Under the pieces are notes generated by a model. It saw nothing but the letters and a program-made list of their open reading frames with translations, did no database searches and was not told the DNA's origin. The position numbers and the translations under genes were made by a program. A stretch of DNA of 64,000 nucleotides from Comamonas sp. GB3 AK4-5 (GTDB lineage: Bacteria > Pseudomonadota > Gammaproteobacteria > Burkholderiales > Burkholderiaceae_C), in assembly GCF_041320665.1 (NCBI RefSeq), contig NZ_CP166730.1, positions 2,356,001-2,420,000 of the forward strand, read 5' to 3'. This document shows positions 17,204 through 26,712 of this stretch, in pieces (the first letter of the stretch is position 1; the number at the start of each line of letters is the position of its first letter).

Positions 17204-18109
17204 TTAAATATCTTCCAGCAGCGCGTAGGGCAGGGGCTGCAGTGCCAGCGCCACGCCGCCCACATTCAGCGCTTCTTCGGTGGACGCGATCTGCAGCGAG
17301 ACGATGGCTGCATGCCCACCGGCAGGCGCAGCGGCGGACTGCACCACCATGCCCACGGGTTGCTCGGCATCGCTGGCGGCAAATACTTCGGCGCCCACGG
17401 CTAGGGGCTGCTCTGCATGGGTGACAAAGGCGCGGCGCTTGAGTGTGCCGCGAAACTGGCTGCGGGCCACCACTTCCTGGCCGGGGTAGCAGCCTTTCTT
17501 GAAGTTCACACCACCCACGGATTCGTAGTTCAGCATCTGCGGCACAAACTGCTCCTGCACCGGCAGGCTCAGCGTGGCGATGCCGCTGACCACTTCGCTC
17601 CACTGCCAGCCGGACGCATCCAGCGCAGGGCCGGCGGGCAGGGCGGTGTCGGTGGGGGCAACCCACAGTGCGCGGGGCTGGCCTGCAGCGGGGTAGAGGT
17701 GAACGACCTGGGCGCCGTCCACGTTTTGCAGCGTCCAGGGTGCCTGTGCGCTGCCCGCAATCTGGGCCACGCTGTCACCGGCCAGGCCGCAGAGCTGGTA
17801 GTCGGCCGTGGCATCCGACAGCTTGCACTTGGCGCGCAGCACAAACATGGACAGGCGCTTGAGGGTGGCGGGCAGCAGGTCCTGGCTGCACAGCAGCAGG
17901 ATTTCTTCCGGCCCGGTCTTGAAGCCGATAAAGCTGGCCAGCATGCGGCCCTTGGCCGAGCAGTACGCGGCCAGGCGGGCATGCTGGGAATCCAGCAGCG
18001 CGAAGTCCTGTGTCAGTTGGCCGTGCAAAAAGCTGGCGGCGTCGGCGCCTTGCGCACGAATAATGCCCAGATGGGTGAGGCGGGCGATGCCTTGCAGAGA
18101 AGCGGTCAT
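17204..18109 (-). CDS. ygfZ: YgfZ/GcvT-family folate-binding iron-sulfur assembly protein
   Basis: A 301-residue protein of normal YgfZ length. It has the tetrahydrofolate-binding GcvT-like fold and the family signature KGCYPGQEVVAR at about residue 206, with the conserved redox cysteine, and an N terminus FLHGQLTQDF typical of the family. YgfZ acts in the cytoplasm in maturation or repair of certain Fe-S enzymes with the help of folate. It is transcribed away from mltG with only 48 bp between the two starts, so both promoters must be packed or overlap there. Confidence 0.94.
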   Translation of the reverse strand: MTASLQGIARLTHLGIIRAQGADAASFLHGQLTQDFALLDSQHARLAAYCSAKGRMLASFIGFKTGPEEILLLCSQDLLPATLKRLSMFVLRAKCKLSDATADYQLCGLAGDSVAQIAGSAQAPWTLQNVDGAQVVHLYPAAGQPRALWVAPTDTALPAGPALDASGWQWSEVVSGIATLSLPVQEQFVPQMLNYESVGGVNFKKGCYPGQEVVARSQFRGTLKRRAFVTHAEQPLAVGAEVFAASDAEQPVGMVVQSAAAPAGGHAAIVSLQIASTEEALNVGGVALALQPLPYALLEDI

Positions 18110-18157
18110 GGGTGAATTATGATCCCCGGTCTACCTATTTTCTGACGGTGAGGGCTT

Positions 18158-19189
18158 GTGCGTCGATTGCTCCAATGGCTGCTGTGTCTGATTTTCCTGG
18201 CGGTCATCGCCGGCGGTGTGGCGGCCTGGTGGCTGGGACAGCCGCTGCGCATGAACGCTCCCACGGTGGAGCTGGAGATCGAGCCCGGCACCACGCCGCG
18301 CGCCGTGGCCGTCGATGTGGTCAAAAGCGGCATCCAGACCGATGCCCGTTTGCTCTATCTCTGGTTTCGCCTCTCCGGTCAGGACCGGAAGATCAAGGCA
18401 GGTAATTACGAAATCCCTGCCGGCACCACGCCCTATGGCTTGCTGCAGAAGCTGGCCCGGGGCGAGGAAAGCCTGCGCGCCATCACCTTTGTGGAGGGCT
18501 GGAACTTCCGCCAGATGCGCGCCGCCATGGCCAAGGATGAGTTCCTCAAGCAGGATACGGCCGCGCTGAGCGAGTCCGAACTCATGAATGCCTTGGGCAA
18601 GCCCGGTGTGGCGGCCGAGGGCCGCTTCTTCCCCGATACCTACACCTATGCCAAGGGCAGCAGCGATCTGGCCGTGCTCAAACGCGCGGCCCATGCCATG
18701 GACCGCCGCCTGGAACAGGCCTGGGCCATGCGCGCGCCCGATCTGCCGCTCAAATCTGCTGATGAGGTCTTGATCCTGGCCAGCATCGTGGAAAAGGAAA
18801 CCGGCAAGGCCGCAGACCGCACCCAGGTGGCTGGCGTGTTTGCCAACCGCCTGCGCGTGGGCATGCTGCTGCAGACCGACCCCACGGTGATCTATGGCAT
18901 GGGCGAGAAATACGAGGGCGTGCTGCGCCGTGTGGATTTGCGCACCGACACGCCCTGGAACACCTACACCCGCGCCGGCCTGCCGCCCACGCCGATTGCC
19001 ATGCCGGGCAAGGCAGCACTGATGGCCGCTGTGCAACCCGCGCCCACCAAGGCACTGTATTTTGTGGCGCGGGGTGACGGAAGCAGCCACTTCAGCGCCA
19101 CGCTGGAAGAGCACAATCGCGCCGTCAACCGCTTTATCCGCGGCAACACCGGGCAAAGCGTGGCCCCGTCGGCGGCGGAGGCTCCATGA
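18158..19189 (+). CDS. mltG: Endolytic murein transglycosylase MltG
   Basis: A 343-residue inner-membrane protein with one N-terminal helix ([21 protein letters not shown]) and a periplasmic YceG domain. The catalytic glutamate lies in [11 protein letters not shown] near residue 212, and the family phrases GRFFPDTY and [12 protein letters not shown] are present. It cuts nascent peptidoglycan strands inside the chain. The start is a GTG at 18158. It opens an operon with tmk (ATGA overlap), holB, pilZ, tatD and an ankyrin gene, a gene order known from many proteobacteria. Confidence 0.95.
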   Translation: MRRLLQWLLCLIFLAVIAGGVAAWWLGQPLRMNAPTVELEIEPGTTPRAVAVDVVKSGIQTDARLLYLWFRLSGQDRKIKAGNYEIPAGTTPYGLLQKLARGEESLRAITFVEGWNFRQMRAAMAKDEFLKQDTAALSESELMNALGKPGVAAEGRFFPDTYTYAKGSSDLAVLKRAAHAMDRRLEQAWAMRAPDLPLKSADEVLILASIVEKETGKAADRTQVAGVFANRLRVGMLLQTDPTVIYGMGEKYEGVLRRVDLRTDTPWNTYTRAGLPPTPIAMPGKAALMAAVQPAPTKALYFVARGDGSSHFSATLEEHNRAVNRFIRGNTGQSVAPSAAEAP

Positions 19190-19887
19190 GCAAGGAATCC
19201 CAAGGCATGCCTGCTGGCATTTTTCTGACCTTTGAAGGCATTGACGGTGCAGGCAAGTCCAGCCACATCGCCGCGACGGCCCAGGCCCTGCGGGATGCGG
19301 GCCGCACCGTGACGCTGACGCGCGAGCCCGGCGGCACGCCACTGGCCGAGAAACTGCGCGCCTTGCTGCTGCACGACGCCATGGACCCGCTGACCGAGGC
19401 CCTGGTGGCCTTTGCCGCCCGCCGCGACCACCTGGTGCAGGTGATTGAGCCGGCCCTGGCCCGGGGCGAGGTGGTCATCAGCGACCGCTTTACCGATGCC
19501 ACCTTTGCCTACCAGGGCGCAGGCCGCGGCTTTGACTGGGAGCAGCTCACAATTTTGGAGCGGCTGGTGCAGGCCGTGCCTGCATTAGCGGGCGATTTGG
19601 CTTTGAATGCTGCCGCGCCGCTGCGCCAGCCTGATTTGACCATCTGGTTCGACCTGCCGGCCGAGGTGGCCGCCGCACGCCTGGCCGATGCCCGTGTGCC
19701 CGACAAATTCGAGGCCCAGCCCGGCGCCTTTTTCGCCGCCGTGGCAGCTGGCTATGCCCGCCGTGCAGCCGAGGCGCCGCAGCGCTTTGCCCGCATTGAC
19801 GCCAATCTCAGCCGCGAAGCCGTGTGGCAGCAGGTGGCGGATGTGCTGCAGGCCAAGGGCTGGTTGCAGGCGGGAGCATCCGTATGA
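19186..19887 (+). CDS. tmk: Thymidylate kinase
   Basis: A 233-residue dTMP kinase, catalysing ATP-dependent formation of dTDP in the cytoplasm. It shows the P-loop GIDGAGKSS (residues 18-26), the [11 protein letters not shown] substrate motif, the [16 protein letters not shown] motif and a lid region. At 233 residues it is slightly longer than typical 205-215-residue enzymes, because of an insertion near residues 135-145 and a short C-terminal extension. Both ends overlap neighbours by ATGA, mltG before and holB after, showing tight translational coupling. Confidence 0.96.
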   Translation: MSKESQGMPAGIFLTFEGIDGAGKSSHIAATAQALRDAGRTVTLTREPGGTPLAEKLRALLLHDAMDPLTEALVAFAARRDHLVQVIEPALARGEVVISDRFTDATFAYQGAGRGFDWEQLTILERLVQAVPALAGDLALNAAAPLRQPDLTIWFDLPAEVAAARLADARVPDKFEAQPGAFFAAVAAGYARRAAEAPQRFARIDANLSREAVWQQVADVLQAKGWLQAGASV

Positions 19888-20912
19888 GCAGCAACGAAAC
19901 CTCCACCGCCCAGGACGGCATGCAGCTGGCGCCCTGGCTGGCCGTGCAGCGCAGCGATCTGTTGTCCCAGCGCGGCCATGCCTGGCTGCTGCAAGGGCCT
20001 TCGGGCCTGGGGCAGTTCCAGCTGAGCATGTCTTTGGTGCGTGCCTGGCTGTGCGATCAACCTGGCGAGCAGGGCGCTTGCGGCCATTGCGGCAGCTGCC
20101 ATGCCATCGATGTGCACACCCATGCCGATCTGTGTGTGCTCATGCCCGAGACCGCCATGATTGTCCTGGGCTGGCCGCTGCCGGAAAAGGCCCAGGCCGA
20201 GATCGACGACAAAAAGCGCAAGCCCAGCAAAGACATCCGCGTGGACGCCATGCGCGACGCCGTGGAGTTTTGCCAGCGCACCAGTGCGCGCGGCAAGGGC
20301 AAGGCCGTGCTGGTCTACCCGGCCGAGCAGATGAATGCCATCACCGCCAACGCCCTGCTCAAAACCCTGGAGGAGCCGCCCGGTGATGCCCGTTTTGTGC
20401 TGGCCACCGAGGCCGTGCACCAGCTGCTGCCCACGATTCGCAGCCGTTGCCTGGGCCATACCATGCGCTGGCCCGATGAGGCCCAGACCCTGCAGTGGCT
20501 GCAGCAGCAAGGCCTGGCGCCCGATGTGGCAAAGGCCTGGTTGCGGGCGGCAGGCGGGCGCCCGGAAGACGCGCTGGCCCTGTCGCGCAGCGGCCGTGAC
20601 GTGGCCGCCTGGGCCCGTTTGCCCAAGGCCATGGCCGCCGGCGATGTGACGGCCCTGGCCGATCTGTCTCCGCCCGAGGCCGTGGACAGCCTGCAAAAGC
20701 TCTGCCATGACCTGATGCGCGTGGCCAACGCCGCCGAGCCGCGCTACTTTCAGACGCAGGACCTGCCCAAGCCACCCTCGGCCATGGTGCTGGCACGCTG
20801 GGCCAAGGCGCTGGCGCAGGAGGCGCGCACCGCCGACCATCCATTCAACGCCGGCCTGATGCTGGAAGCGCTGGTGGCGCAGGCGCGCAGCGTCCTACAC
20901 TCGCGGCACTGA
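19884..20912 (+). CDS. holB: DNA polymerase III subunit delta'
   Basis: A 342-residue clamp-loader subunit. It has a degenerate P-loop ([12 protein letters not shown], as expected since delta' does not bind ATP), a zinc module with CGHCGSCH near residue 68, and the sensor/SRC phrase [18 protein letters not shown] before it is the classic family motif. It works with DnaX and delta to load the sliding clamp. An insertion near residues 95-120 ([16 protein letters not shown]) is typical of Burkholderiales homologues as far as I recall. The start ATG overlaps the tmk stop codon. Confidence 0.95.
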   Translation: MSSNETSTAQDGMQLAPWLAVQRSDLLSQRGHAWLLQGPSGLGQFQLSMSLVRAWLCDQPGEQGACGHCGSCHAIDVHTHADLCVLMPETAMIVLGWPLPEKAQAEIDDKKRKPSKDIRVDAMRDAVEFCQRTSARGKGKAVLVYPAEQMNAITANALLKTLEEPPGDARFVLATEAVHQLLPTIRSRCLGHTMRWPDEAQTLQWLQQQGLAPDVAKAWLRAAGGRPEDALALSRSGRDVAAWARLPKAMAAGDVTALADLSPPEAVDSLQKLCHDLMRVANAAEPRYFQTQDLPKPPSAMVLARWAKALAQEARTADHPFNAGLMLEALVAQARSVLHSRH

Positions 20913-20940
20913 CAGCTCTTGCGCCCCGTGCGCGCCACTT

Positions 20941-21309
20941 ATGAGCCCGGCTGCCGCTGCTTCTGCCACCCCCAAACCCAGCGTGCTGCAGCTGGCCCTC
21001 CCGGACCAGAACGCCTTGTATGCGGCCTATATGCCCATGCTGGCGCAGGGCGGTGTTTTTGTACCCACACAGCGCAGCTTCTGCCTGGGCGAAAACGCCT
21101 ATGTGCTGCTGCAGCTGCCGGATGAACCCCGGCCCTATACGGTGGCCGGCAAGGTGGTTTGGGTCACCCCGGCACAGGCCGCAGGCAACCGGCCCCAGGG
21201 TATTGGCGTGCAGTTTGCCAAAAGCGCCGAGTCGGCCGCGCTCAAGCGCAAGATTGAGGAATTGCTGGGAGCGCTGCTGGCCAGCGATCGCCCCACACAC
21301 AGCATTTAG
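20941..21309 (+). CDS. pilZ: PilZ domain protein
   Basis: A 122-residue single PilZ domain. It matches the type IV pilus PilZ group found after holB in many proteobacteria: a hydrophobic N-terminal strand set (GGVFVPTQRSFCLGENAYVLLQL), then VAGKVVWVTPAQAAGNRPQGIGVQF. The c-di-GMP-binding RxxxR motif of canonical PilZ domains is not apparent, which is usual for this group. The genes around it (holB 28 bp before, tatD 78 bp after) support the assignment. A role in pilus assembly or twitching is from family knowledge. Confidence 0.88.
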   Translation: MSPAAAASATPKPSVLQLALPDQNALYAAYMPMLAQGGVFVPTQRSFCLGENAYVLLQLPDEPRPYTVAGKVVWVTPAQAAGNRPQGIGVQFAKSAESAALKRKIEELLGALLASDRPTHSI

Positions 21310-21387
21310 AGGCTGTCTGCAGGCCCTTGGTATCTCGGTAAAAATAGCGGCTTGCCTGCAAGGGCGCTGTTTTCCTTTTGAGACCCC

Positions 21388-22194
21388 ATGTTTACCGATT
21401 CGCACTGCCACCTGAGTTTTCCCGAACTGCAAGCCAAGCTGCCCGAGATTCTGTCCGCCATGCAGCAAGCCCAGGTGACGCGGGCGCTGTGCATCTCCTG
21501 CACCATGGAAGAGTTCCCCACCGTGCATGGCCTGGCCACGGCCCATGACAATCTGTGGTGCACCGTGGGCGTGCACCCCGACACTGAGCACATGACCGAG
21601 CCCAGCGTGCAAGACCTGCTGGAACGCGCAGCCCTGCCGCGCGTGGTGGGCATCGGCGAGACCGGCCTGGACTACTACGGCATGGAAGACCGCAAGGGCG
21701 GCCGCACGATTGCCGATCTGGAATGGCAGCGCGAGCGCTTTCGCACCCATATCCGTGCCGCGCGGGCCTGCCAAAAGCCCCTGGTGATCCACACCCGCGC
21801 CTCCTCGGTCGACACCCTGGCCATACTGCGGGAAGAGGGCGAGAACGGCGCGGCCGGCCAGGCCGGTGGCGTGTTCCACTGCTTTACCGAAAGCATGGAA
21901 GTGGCCAAGGCCGCGCTGGACATTGGCTACTACATCTCGTTTTCAGGCATTCTCACGTTCAAGAGCGCGCAGGACCTGCGCGATGTTGCCGCCTATATTC
22001 CGCTGGACCGCATGCTGATCGAAACCGATAGCCCCTATCTGGCGCCCGTGCCCCACCGGGGCAAGACCAACAACCCCTCCTATGTGCCCCATGTGGCCCA
22101 GCAGGTGGCCCAGCTGCGCGGCATCAGCGCCGAGGAAGTGGGCCAGATCACCAGCGCCAACTTCGACCGGCTGTTTGCCGGTGTGACGGCATGA
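21388..22194 (+). CDS. TatD-family metal-dependent hydrolase
   Basis: A 268-residue TIM-barrel hydrolase. It has the metal motif HCH at residues 6-8, the glutamate in GIGETGLDYYG (near 92), the histidine of PLVIHTRAS, VFHCFT and IETDSPYLAP with the late aspartate, so all metal ligands are present. The family includes 3'-5' DNA exonucleases and quality-control nucleases; the exact substrate here is not known. In the 78 bp before it there is a degenerate AATAGC-type intergenic motif. It overlaps the ankyrin gene by ATGA. Confidence 0.93.
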   Translation: MFTDSHCHLSFPELQAKLPEILSAMQQAQVTRALCISCTMEEFPTVHGLATAHDNLWCTVGVHPDTEHMTEPSVQDLLERAALPRVVGIGETGLDYYGMEDRKGGRTIADLEWQRERFRTHIRAARACQKPLVIHTRASSVDTLAILREEGENGAAGQAGGVFHCFTESMEVAKAALDIGYYISFSGILTFKSAQDLRDVAAYIPLDRMLIETDSPYLAPVPHRGKTNNPSYVPHVAQQVAQLRGISAEEVGQITSANFDRLFAGVTA

Positions 22195-22886
22195 TGGAGC
22201 GCCGCCGCAGCCTGCAGGCCATGGCCGCCTTGGCAGCAGGCATGGGCTGCTGCCCTTGGCTGCATGCCGATGCAGCAGCGGATGCCAATGCCGAGTTCTT
22301 TGCCGCCGTCATGCGCGACAACTACCGCGGTGTGCTGACCCAGCTGCTGCGCGGCTTCAACCCCAACACCCCCGACGCGCGCGGCCGCACCGGCCTGACG
22401 CTGGCCATACGCCAGGAGTCCTGGCGTGTGGTGGACGAACTGCTGCAGGTGCCGGGCATAGACCTGAATCTGCCCAACCGCCAGGGCGAGACTCCGCTGA
22501 TGCTGGCGGCCATCAAGGGCAATCTGGAGCTGGTGAAAAAACTGGTGAAGCTGGATGCCGACGTGAACCGCGAAGGCTGGGCGCCGCTGCATTACGCGGC
22601 CTCGGCCGGGCTGGAGCACAGCGTGGAAATTGCAGCCTATCTGCTGGAAGAAAGCGCTTATATCGACGCCGCCTCGCCCAATGGCAGCACGCCGCTGATG
22701 CTGGCGGCCCAGTACTCCAGCGAGGCCATGGTCAAGCTGCTGATCGAAGAGGGTGCTGACGTCAGCCTGCGCAACCAGCAGGGCATGACGGCCGTGGACT
22801 TTGCCCGCAAGTCCGAGCGCGAGTACATGGTGCAGCTGCTTTCCACCACCGTGCGGGCGCGCAGGCCTGGTAGAGGCCAGTGGTAA
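22191..22886 (+). CDS. Exported ankyrin-repeat protein
   Basis: A 231-residue protein with an N-terminal export signal and four to five ankyrin repeats (GRTGLTLAIRQESWRVVDEL, GETPLMLAAIKGNLELVKKL, GWAPLHYAASAG, GSTPLMLAAQYSSEAMVKLL, GMTAVDFARKSE). The signal has a run of three arginines followed by SLQ and a hydrophobic stretch, which could be a Tat signal; export by Sec is also possible. The end is basic (RARRPGRGQW). It probably mediates protein contacts in the periplasm. It is the last gene of the mltG operon and overlaps tatD by ATGA. Confidence 0.87.
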   Translation: MMERRRSLQAMAALAAGMGCCPWLHADAAADANAEFFAAVMRDNYRGVLTQLLRGFNPNTPDARGRTGLTLAIRQESWRVVDELLQVPGIDLNLPNRQGETPLMLAAIKGNLELVKKLVKLDADVNREGWAPLHYAASAGLEHSVEIAAYLLEESAYIDAASPNGSTPLMLAAQYSSEAMVKLLIEEGADVSLRNQQGMTAVDFARKSEREYMVQLLSTTVRARRPGRGQW

Positions 22887-23032
22887 GAAGCATGGCTTTC
22901 CTGTACTGCATGGCCTGCGCTGCCTGAGCAGGACATCAAGGTTTTGGGTTCACCTTCGGTAACAGACAGGCAATTCGGGCATCATCAGAGGTTTGCGCCA
23001 GACATGCCGATATAACGGTTTTGTCTTATTAC

Positions 23033-23062
23033 TTGCTTTTTTGATAGTTTGCGTTCTTATAT
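23033..23062 (+). promoter_or_regulatory. Possible sigma-70 promoter of metNI
   Basis: TTGCTT (23033-23038) and TTATAT (23057-23062) are separated by 18 bases, in the only AT-rich part of the 255-bp gap before metN. The -35 match is modest. Confidence 0.35.
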
Positions 23063-23141
23063 GAGCGCGCTACATTCCGCTATCACTTTTTGAACCACGG
23101 GTCGCAGCCATGTTGCGCTGGCGGCCTGTTTGACTGACTCC

Positions 23142-24188
23142 ATGATTGACATTCGGGATCTGTCCCTGACCTACCAAGGCCCCAAGGGGCCGGTCGAAGC
23201 ACTTCGCCACATCAATCTGCATATCGCGCAGGGCGAGATCTTCGGCATCATCGGGCGCAGCGGCGCGGGCAAAAGCTCGCTGGTGCGCTGCATCAATTTG
23301 CTCAACCGCCCCACGTCGGGGCAGATGATCGTGGCAGGCCGCGATCTGCTGACCTTGAGCGATGCCCAGCTGCGCGAAGCACGCCGCGAAATCGGCATGG
23401 TGTTCCAGCATTTCAATCTGCTGTCTTCGCGCACCGTGTATGACAACGCCGCACTGCCGCTGGAGCTGGCGGGCCTGTCCAAGGCCGAGATCCAGAGCCG
23501 CATCGATCCGCTGCTGAAGCTGGTGGGCCTGGACCATTTGGCCGACCGCTATCCCTCGCAGATTTCGGGCGGGCAAAAGCAGCGCGTGGGCATTGCACGG
23601 GCGCTGGCCTCCAACCCCAAGGTGTTGCTGTCGGACGAGGCCACCAGCGCCCTGGACCCGGAAACCACGCGCTCCATTCTGGATTTGCTGCGCAAGGTGA
23701 ACCGCGAGCTGGGCGTGACGGTGGTGTTGATCACCCACCAGATGCAGGTCATCAAGCAGATTGCCGACCGCGTGGCGGTGATCGATGCCGGCGAGATTGC
23801 CGAGATGGGCTCCGTCATCGACGTGTTCACTCAGCCGCAACAGTCCATCACCAAGAGCCTGATCGACGAAATCGTGCCCCAGGAGCTACCCGCCAGCGTG
23901 ATGCTGCGCGTGCAGGAGCTGTCCACGCGCCTGGCGGCCGGTCACAGCGGCCAGTTGCTGCGCCTGTCCTATGCGGGTGAAAGTGCCTACCAGCCTATTT
24001 TGTCGCACCTGATTCGCACCCTGGGCCTGGACCTGTCGATTCTGCACGGCCAGATCGACGAGATTCAGGAGCAGACTTTTGGCTCGCTGGCGCTGTATGC
24101 CAGCGGGGATGCCGCCCAGATTGAGGCTGCCGTGGCCCACCTGCGCGCAAGCGGTGTGGTGGTGCAAGTGGTGGCGGTGAAGGAGTAA
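23142..24188 (+). CDS. metN: Methionine ABC transporter ATP-binding protein
   Basis: A 348-residue ATPase. It has Walker A ([10 protein letters not shown], about 37-46), the Q-loop FQHFNLL, signature ISGGQKQR, Walker B with [13 protein letters not shown] and the switch histidine of LITHQ. A C-terminal NIL domain (about 255-348) is the regulatory methionine-binding part that defines MetN, causing trans-inhibition of uptake. ATG 23142 is used; a TTG four codons earlier is less likely. The gene is followed by metI after 3 bp. No substrate-binding metQ follows. Confidence 0.94.
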   Translation: MIDIRDLSLTYQGPKGPVEALRHINLHIAQGEIFGIIGRSGAGKSSLVRCINLLNRPTSGQMIVAGRDLLTLSDAQLREARREIGMVFQHFNLLSSRTVYDNAALPLELAGLSKAEIQSRIDPLLKLVGLDHLADRYPSQISGGQKQRVGIARALASNPKVLLSDEATSALDPETTRSILDLLRKVNRELGVTVVLITHQMQVIKQIADRVAVIDAGEIAEMGSVIDVFTQPQQSITKSLIDEIVPQELPASVMLRVQELSTRLAAGHSGQLLRLSYAGESAYQPILSHLIRTLGLDLSILHGQIDEIQEQTFGSLALYASGDAAQIEAAVAHLRASGVVVQVVAVKE

Positions 24189-24191
24189 GCG

Positions 24192-24857
24192 ATGTTCGAG
24201 AATTTTTCGGAAATGATGATCGAGTTGTTCATCGACTCGCTGTGGGAGACGCTGATCATGGTCGGCATCTCGGGGATTCTGGGCGGCCTGATCGGCATTC
24301 CGCTGGGCGTGTTCCTGCGGCTGACCGACAAGGGCGGTGTGCTGGAGAACGCCCCGCTGAACAACATCGTGGGCTGGATTGTGAATGCCGTGCGCTCCAC
24401 GCCCTTCATCATCTTGCTGGTGGCCATCATCCCGTTCACGCGGATCATCACGGGCTCGTCCATCGGCACCTGGGCGGCCGTGGTGCCTTTGACCATTGCC
24501 TCGGCGCCGTTCATTGCCCGCTTGGTGGAAACCGCGCTGCGCGAGGTGGATGGCGGCCTGGTGGAAGCGGCCCAGTCCATGGGGGCTTCGACCAGCCAGA
24601 TTGTGTGGAAGGTGCTGCTGCCCGAGGCGCTGCCCGGCATTGTGGCCGGCCTGACCATCAGCTTTGTGTCCCTGACCGGCTACTCGGCCATGGCCGGCGC
24701 CATTGGCGGTGGCGGCCTGGGTGACCTGGGCATTCGCTACGGCTACCAACGCTTTCTGCCGGACATCATGCTGGCGGTGGTCATCATCCTGATCTTCTTT
24801 GTGCAAGCCATTCAGAGTCTGGGTGACTGGGTGGTGCGTCGCATCAGCCACAAATAA
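24192..24857 (+). CDS. metI: Methionine ABC transporter permease
   Basis: A 221-residue, five-helix inner-membrane permease of normal MetI length. It has the EAA loop that docks to MetN (EAAQSMGASTSQIVWKVLLPEA), and the N-terminal segment ENFSEMMIELFIDSLWET is typical of MetI. It should import D/L-methionine with MetN. The binding protein metQ, usually the third gene, is absent downstream: the next gene is on the opposite strand. Confidence 0.93.
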   Translation: MFENFSEMMIELFIDSLWETLIMVGISGILGGLIGIPLGVFLRLTDKGGVLENAPLNNIVGWIVNAVRSTPFIILLVAIIPFTRIITGSSIGTWAAVVPLTIASAPFIARLVETALREVDGGLVEAAQSMGASTSQIVWKVLLPEALPGIVAGLTISFVSLTGYSAMAGAIGGGGLGDLGIRYGYQRFLPDIMLAVVIILIFFVQAIQSLGDWVVRRISHK

Positions 24858-25014
24858 GCGCACCCGGGCTGGCGGCAAGGCCCGCCGTCAGCCTGTATCT
24901 GCCGCCTGCATTTGGAGCTTGTCCAGGGCGGCGGCAGGGGCCGGTCAGCGACGCTTTCCCGGCAAGGGCAAAGCCTCCTCGCGGTGCGCCTGCGTAGAGA
25001 TCGCGAACACGCTC

Positions 25015-26190
25015 TTATGCCTCTTTGAAGTTCGGAGGCTGGTCGACGTAGTGGCAAGCCCGGTTGCGGCCCGCTTCCTTGGCCTGGCCCAGCGCTAGGT
25101 CGACCTTGTAGAGCAAGCTCTCCACAGTCTTGCTGGCAGGCACTTGCGTACAGGTGCACAAGCCTATGCTGACGGTGACCGGCCATGATTTGAATGCCGA
25201 GCGGGCCTGGACCGAGTTGCGTATGACTGCGCACAAATGCTCGGCCAGTTGCCGGGCGTCCTGCTCCTGGGTGTCCGGGCACACCACGATGAACTCTTCG
25301 CCGCCATAGCGCCCCAGCAAGTCCTGGGGGCGAATGCTCTCTTGCAGCACATTGCCCACGTCGATCAAGACCTGGTCGCCGGCTTGCTGGCCAAAGACAT
25401 TGTTGATTTGCTTGAAGTGGTCGAGATCGATCATCAGCAGGCTGATGGCGTTGTTGTAGCAGTGGCTTTGCCTTAATGCCCGCTCCATCATCTGCAAAAT
25501 GGTGCCGCGATTGGCCAAGCCGGTGAGCCCGTCTTCATAGGCCATGCGCTGCATGCACAGCTCTGCGCGGTCTCGGCACATCACCCAAAAGCCTATGGAT
25601 GTCAGATGCAGTGCGACGAACAAAATGGCGTAAGAGCATATGAGGGTGTTGACCGCATGGGCCTGGGCACTCACTGCAATAGATATCGAAATAAATAGCA
25701 CGCGCAGCAGCATGGCACAGGCCAGCAGTCCGACGCCCAGCAGCATCATCCAGGACCCTGGGGAGATTGGCCGATTTTGGCGCTGCACCATGGCATATAA
25801 CATCCAGCAATAACTAAATAAGAAAAGTGCACTAATGATTTGCGTGCGCAATGTCAGGCTTTCTATGAAAACCTCAAACAAAAATGCAGTCAGCACGGGC
25901 AAGCCCAAAAGCATCAAGGTGGGTGCTTTGGCTTTGTGAAAGCGGTAGAGCGCCCAAATCGAGCAACTGATTCCCCCTGCATACAGCACGTAGGCGCCAC
26001 TGAACCATTCCGGATAGCCTGTGGCACTCAGCCACACCATGCAGGCAAAAGCCAGCCCATACAAAAGCAGTGAGAAAACCATCTGCTGGCAGCCGTCTTC
26101 CCAGTGGCGACCTCCCAGAAACCAGGCGACGGCCACCAGGGTTCCTGATGACAGACAAATCATTAATCCAACTGCGGCAACATCTGGCAC
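25015..26190 (-). CDS. Membrane-bound diguanylate cyclase
   Basis: A 391-residue protein with about six to seven transmembrane helices in residues 1-205 and a GGDEF domain at about 215-385. The active-site motif is GGEEF, and an RPQD motif five residues before it matches the product-inhibition I-site. It should make c-di-GMP from two GTP, controlled by an unknown signal sensed by the membrane part. It stands alone on the minus strand, with a 520-bp AT-rich region upstream that carries several inverted repeats. Confidence 0.92.
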   Translation of the reverse strand: MPDVAAVGLMICLSSGTLVAVAWFLGGRHWEDGCQQMVFSLLLYGLAFACMVWLSATGYPEWFSGAYVLYAGGISCSIWALYRFHKAKAPTLMLLGLPVLTAFLFEVFIESLTLRTQIISALFLFSYCWMLYAMVQRQNRPISPGSWMMLLGVGLLACAMLLRVLFISISIAVSAQAHAVNTLICSYAILFVALHLTSIGFWVMCRDRAELCMQRMAYEDGLTGLANRGTILQMMERALRQSHCYNNAISLLMIDLDHFKQINNVFGQQAGDQVLIDVGNVLQESIRPQDLLGRYGGEEFIVVCPDTQEQDARQLAEHLCAVIRNSVQARSAFKSWPVTVSIGLCTCTQVPASKTVESLLYKVDLALGQAKEAGRNRACHYVDQPPNFKEA

Positions 26191-26712
26191 CTCGTTTACT
26201 CCCTTGAATTGCGCTCATGAAAAAGATGCGCAAAGCGGTGCGATTTTAACGATGCGCTGGGCTCAAAAAACCCAGGAGTCCTTACATTGTGCGAGCAAGA
26301 ATTGCACCATTGCGGTGCAAGTGGAAACATAAAGCCTACATAAAATTGATTTTTTCCAAATGCCTGGGGTATTTCGTGTGGGGGCTGATCAGAATGAAAG
26401 GCGGCCGATAAAGAGGTGGGAATGGGGCCTGGGGAGTTTTTAGGGGTTCAAATCAGAAATATAATAAATTTGAAACATTAAATACCAATCTGATACATAG
26501 TTATCAGTTACTGGTACAAATCATTTCGAAAAGATGGGTCTGGTGACGCAGCTGAGGATATTTCACAGGCGTTTCTTCAGGCAATGGGGATATGTCTGGA
26601 GCCTGTCTGGCCCGGGGAAGCTGCGGCTGGCCTGCGGCTTGTAAGCCATGCCGCAGCGAGGCGGAGCACAGCAGCGGCAGGCAGCCCCGGACTGCTTGCC
26701 GCTGTTATGCCA
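26191..26712. other. AT-rich, gene-less region upstream of the diguanylate cyclase
   Basis: No credible gene in 520 bp. The part 26330-26560 is much richer in A and T than its surroundings. It contains stacked inverted repeats: TTGCACC/GGTGCAA at 26302-26320, TTCAAAT/ATTTGAA around 26444-26473, and an extended one at 26483-26516 (TACCA-AT-CTGATA paired with TATCAG-TTAC-TGGTA). GC-rich hairpins follow at 26620-26700. It may hold the cyclase promoter, operators or an unannotated small RNA. Confidence 0.5.
26302..26320. promoter_or_regulatory. Perfect inverted repeat, possible operator
   Basis: TTGCACC and GGTGCAA, separated by ATTGC, lie 112-130 bp upstream of the diguanylate cyclase start. 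Arm and spacer lengths suit a dimeric regulator; which one is unknown. Confidence 0.35.

Noticed and set aside
22887..23141. Possible SAM-type riboswitch before metN
   Set aside because: I could not draw the conserved helices or core of any SAM or SAH riboswitch; only promoter-like hexamers are seen.
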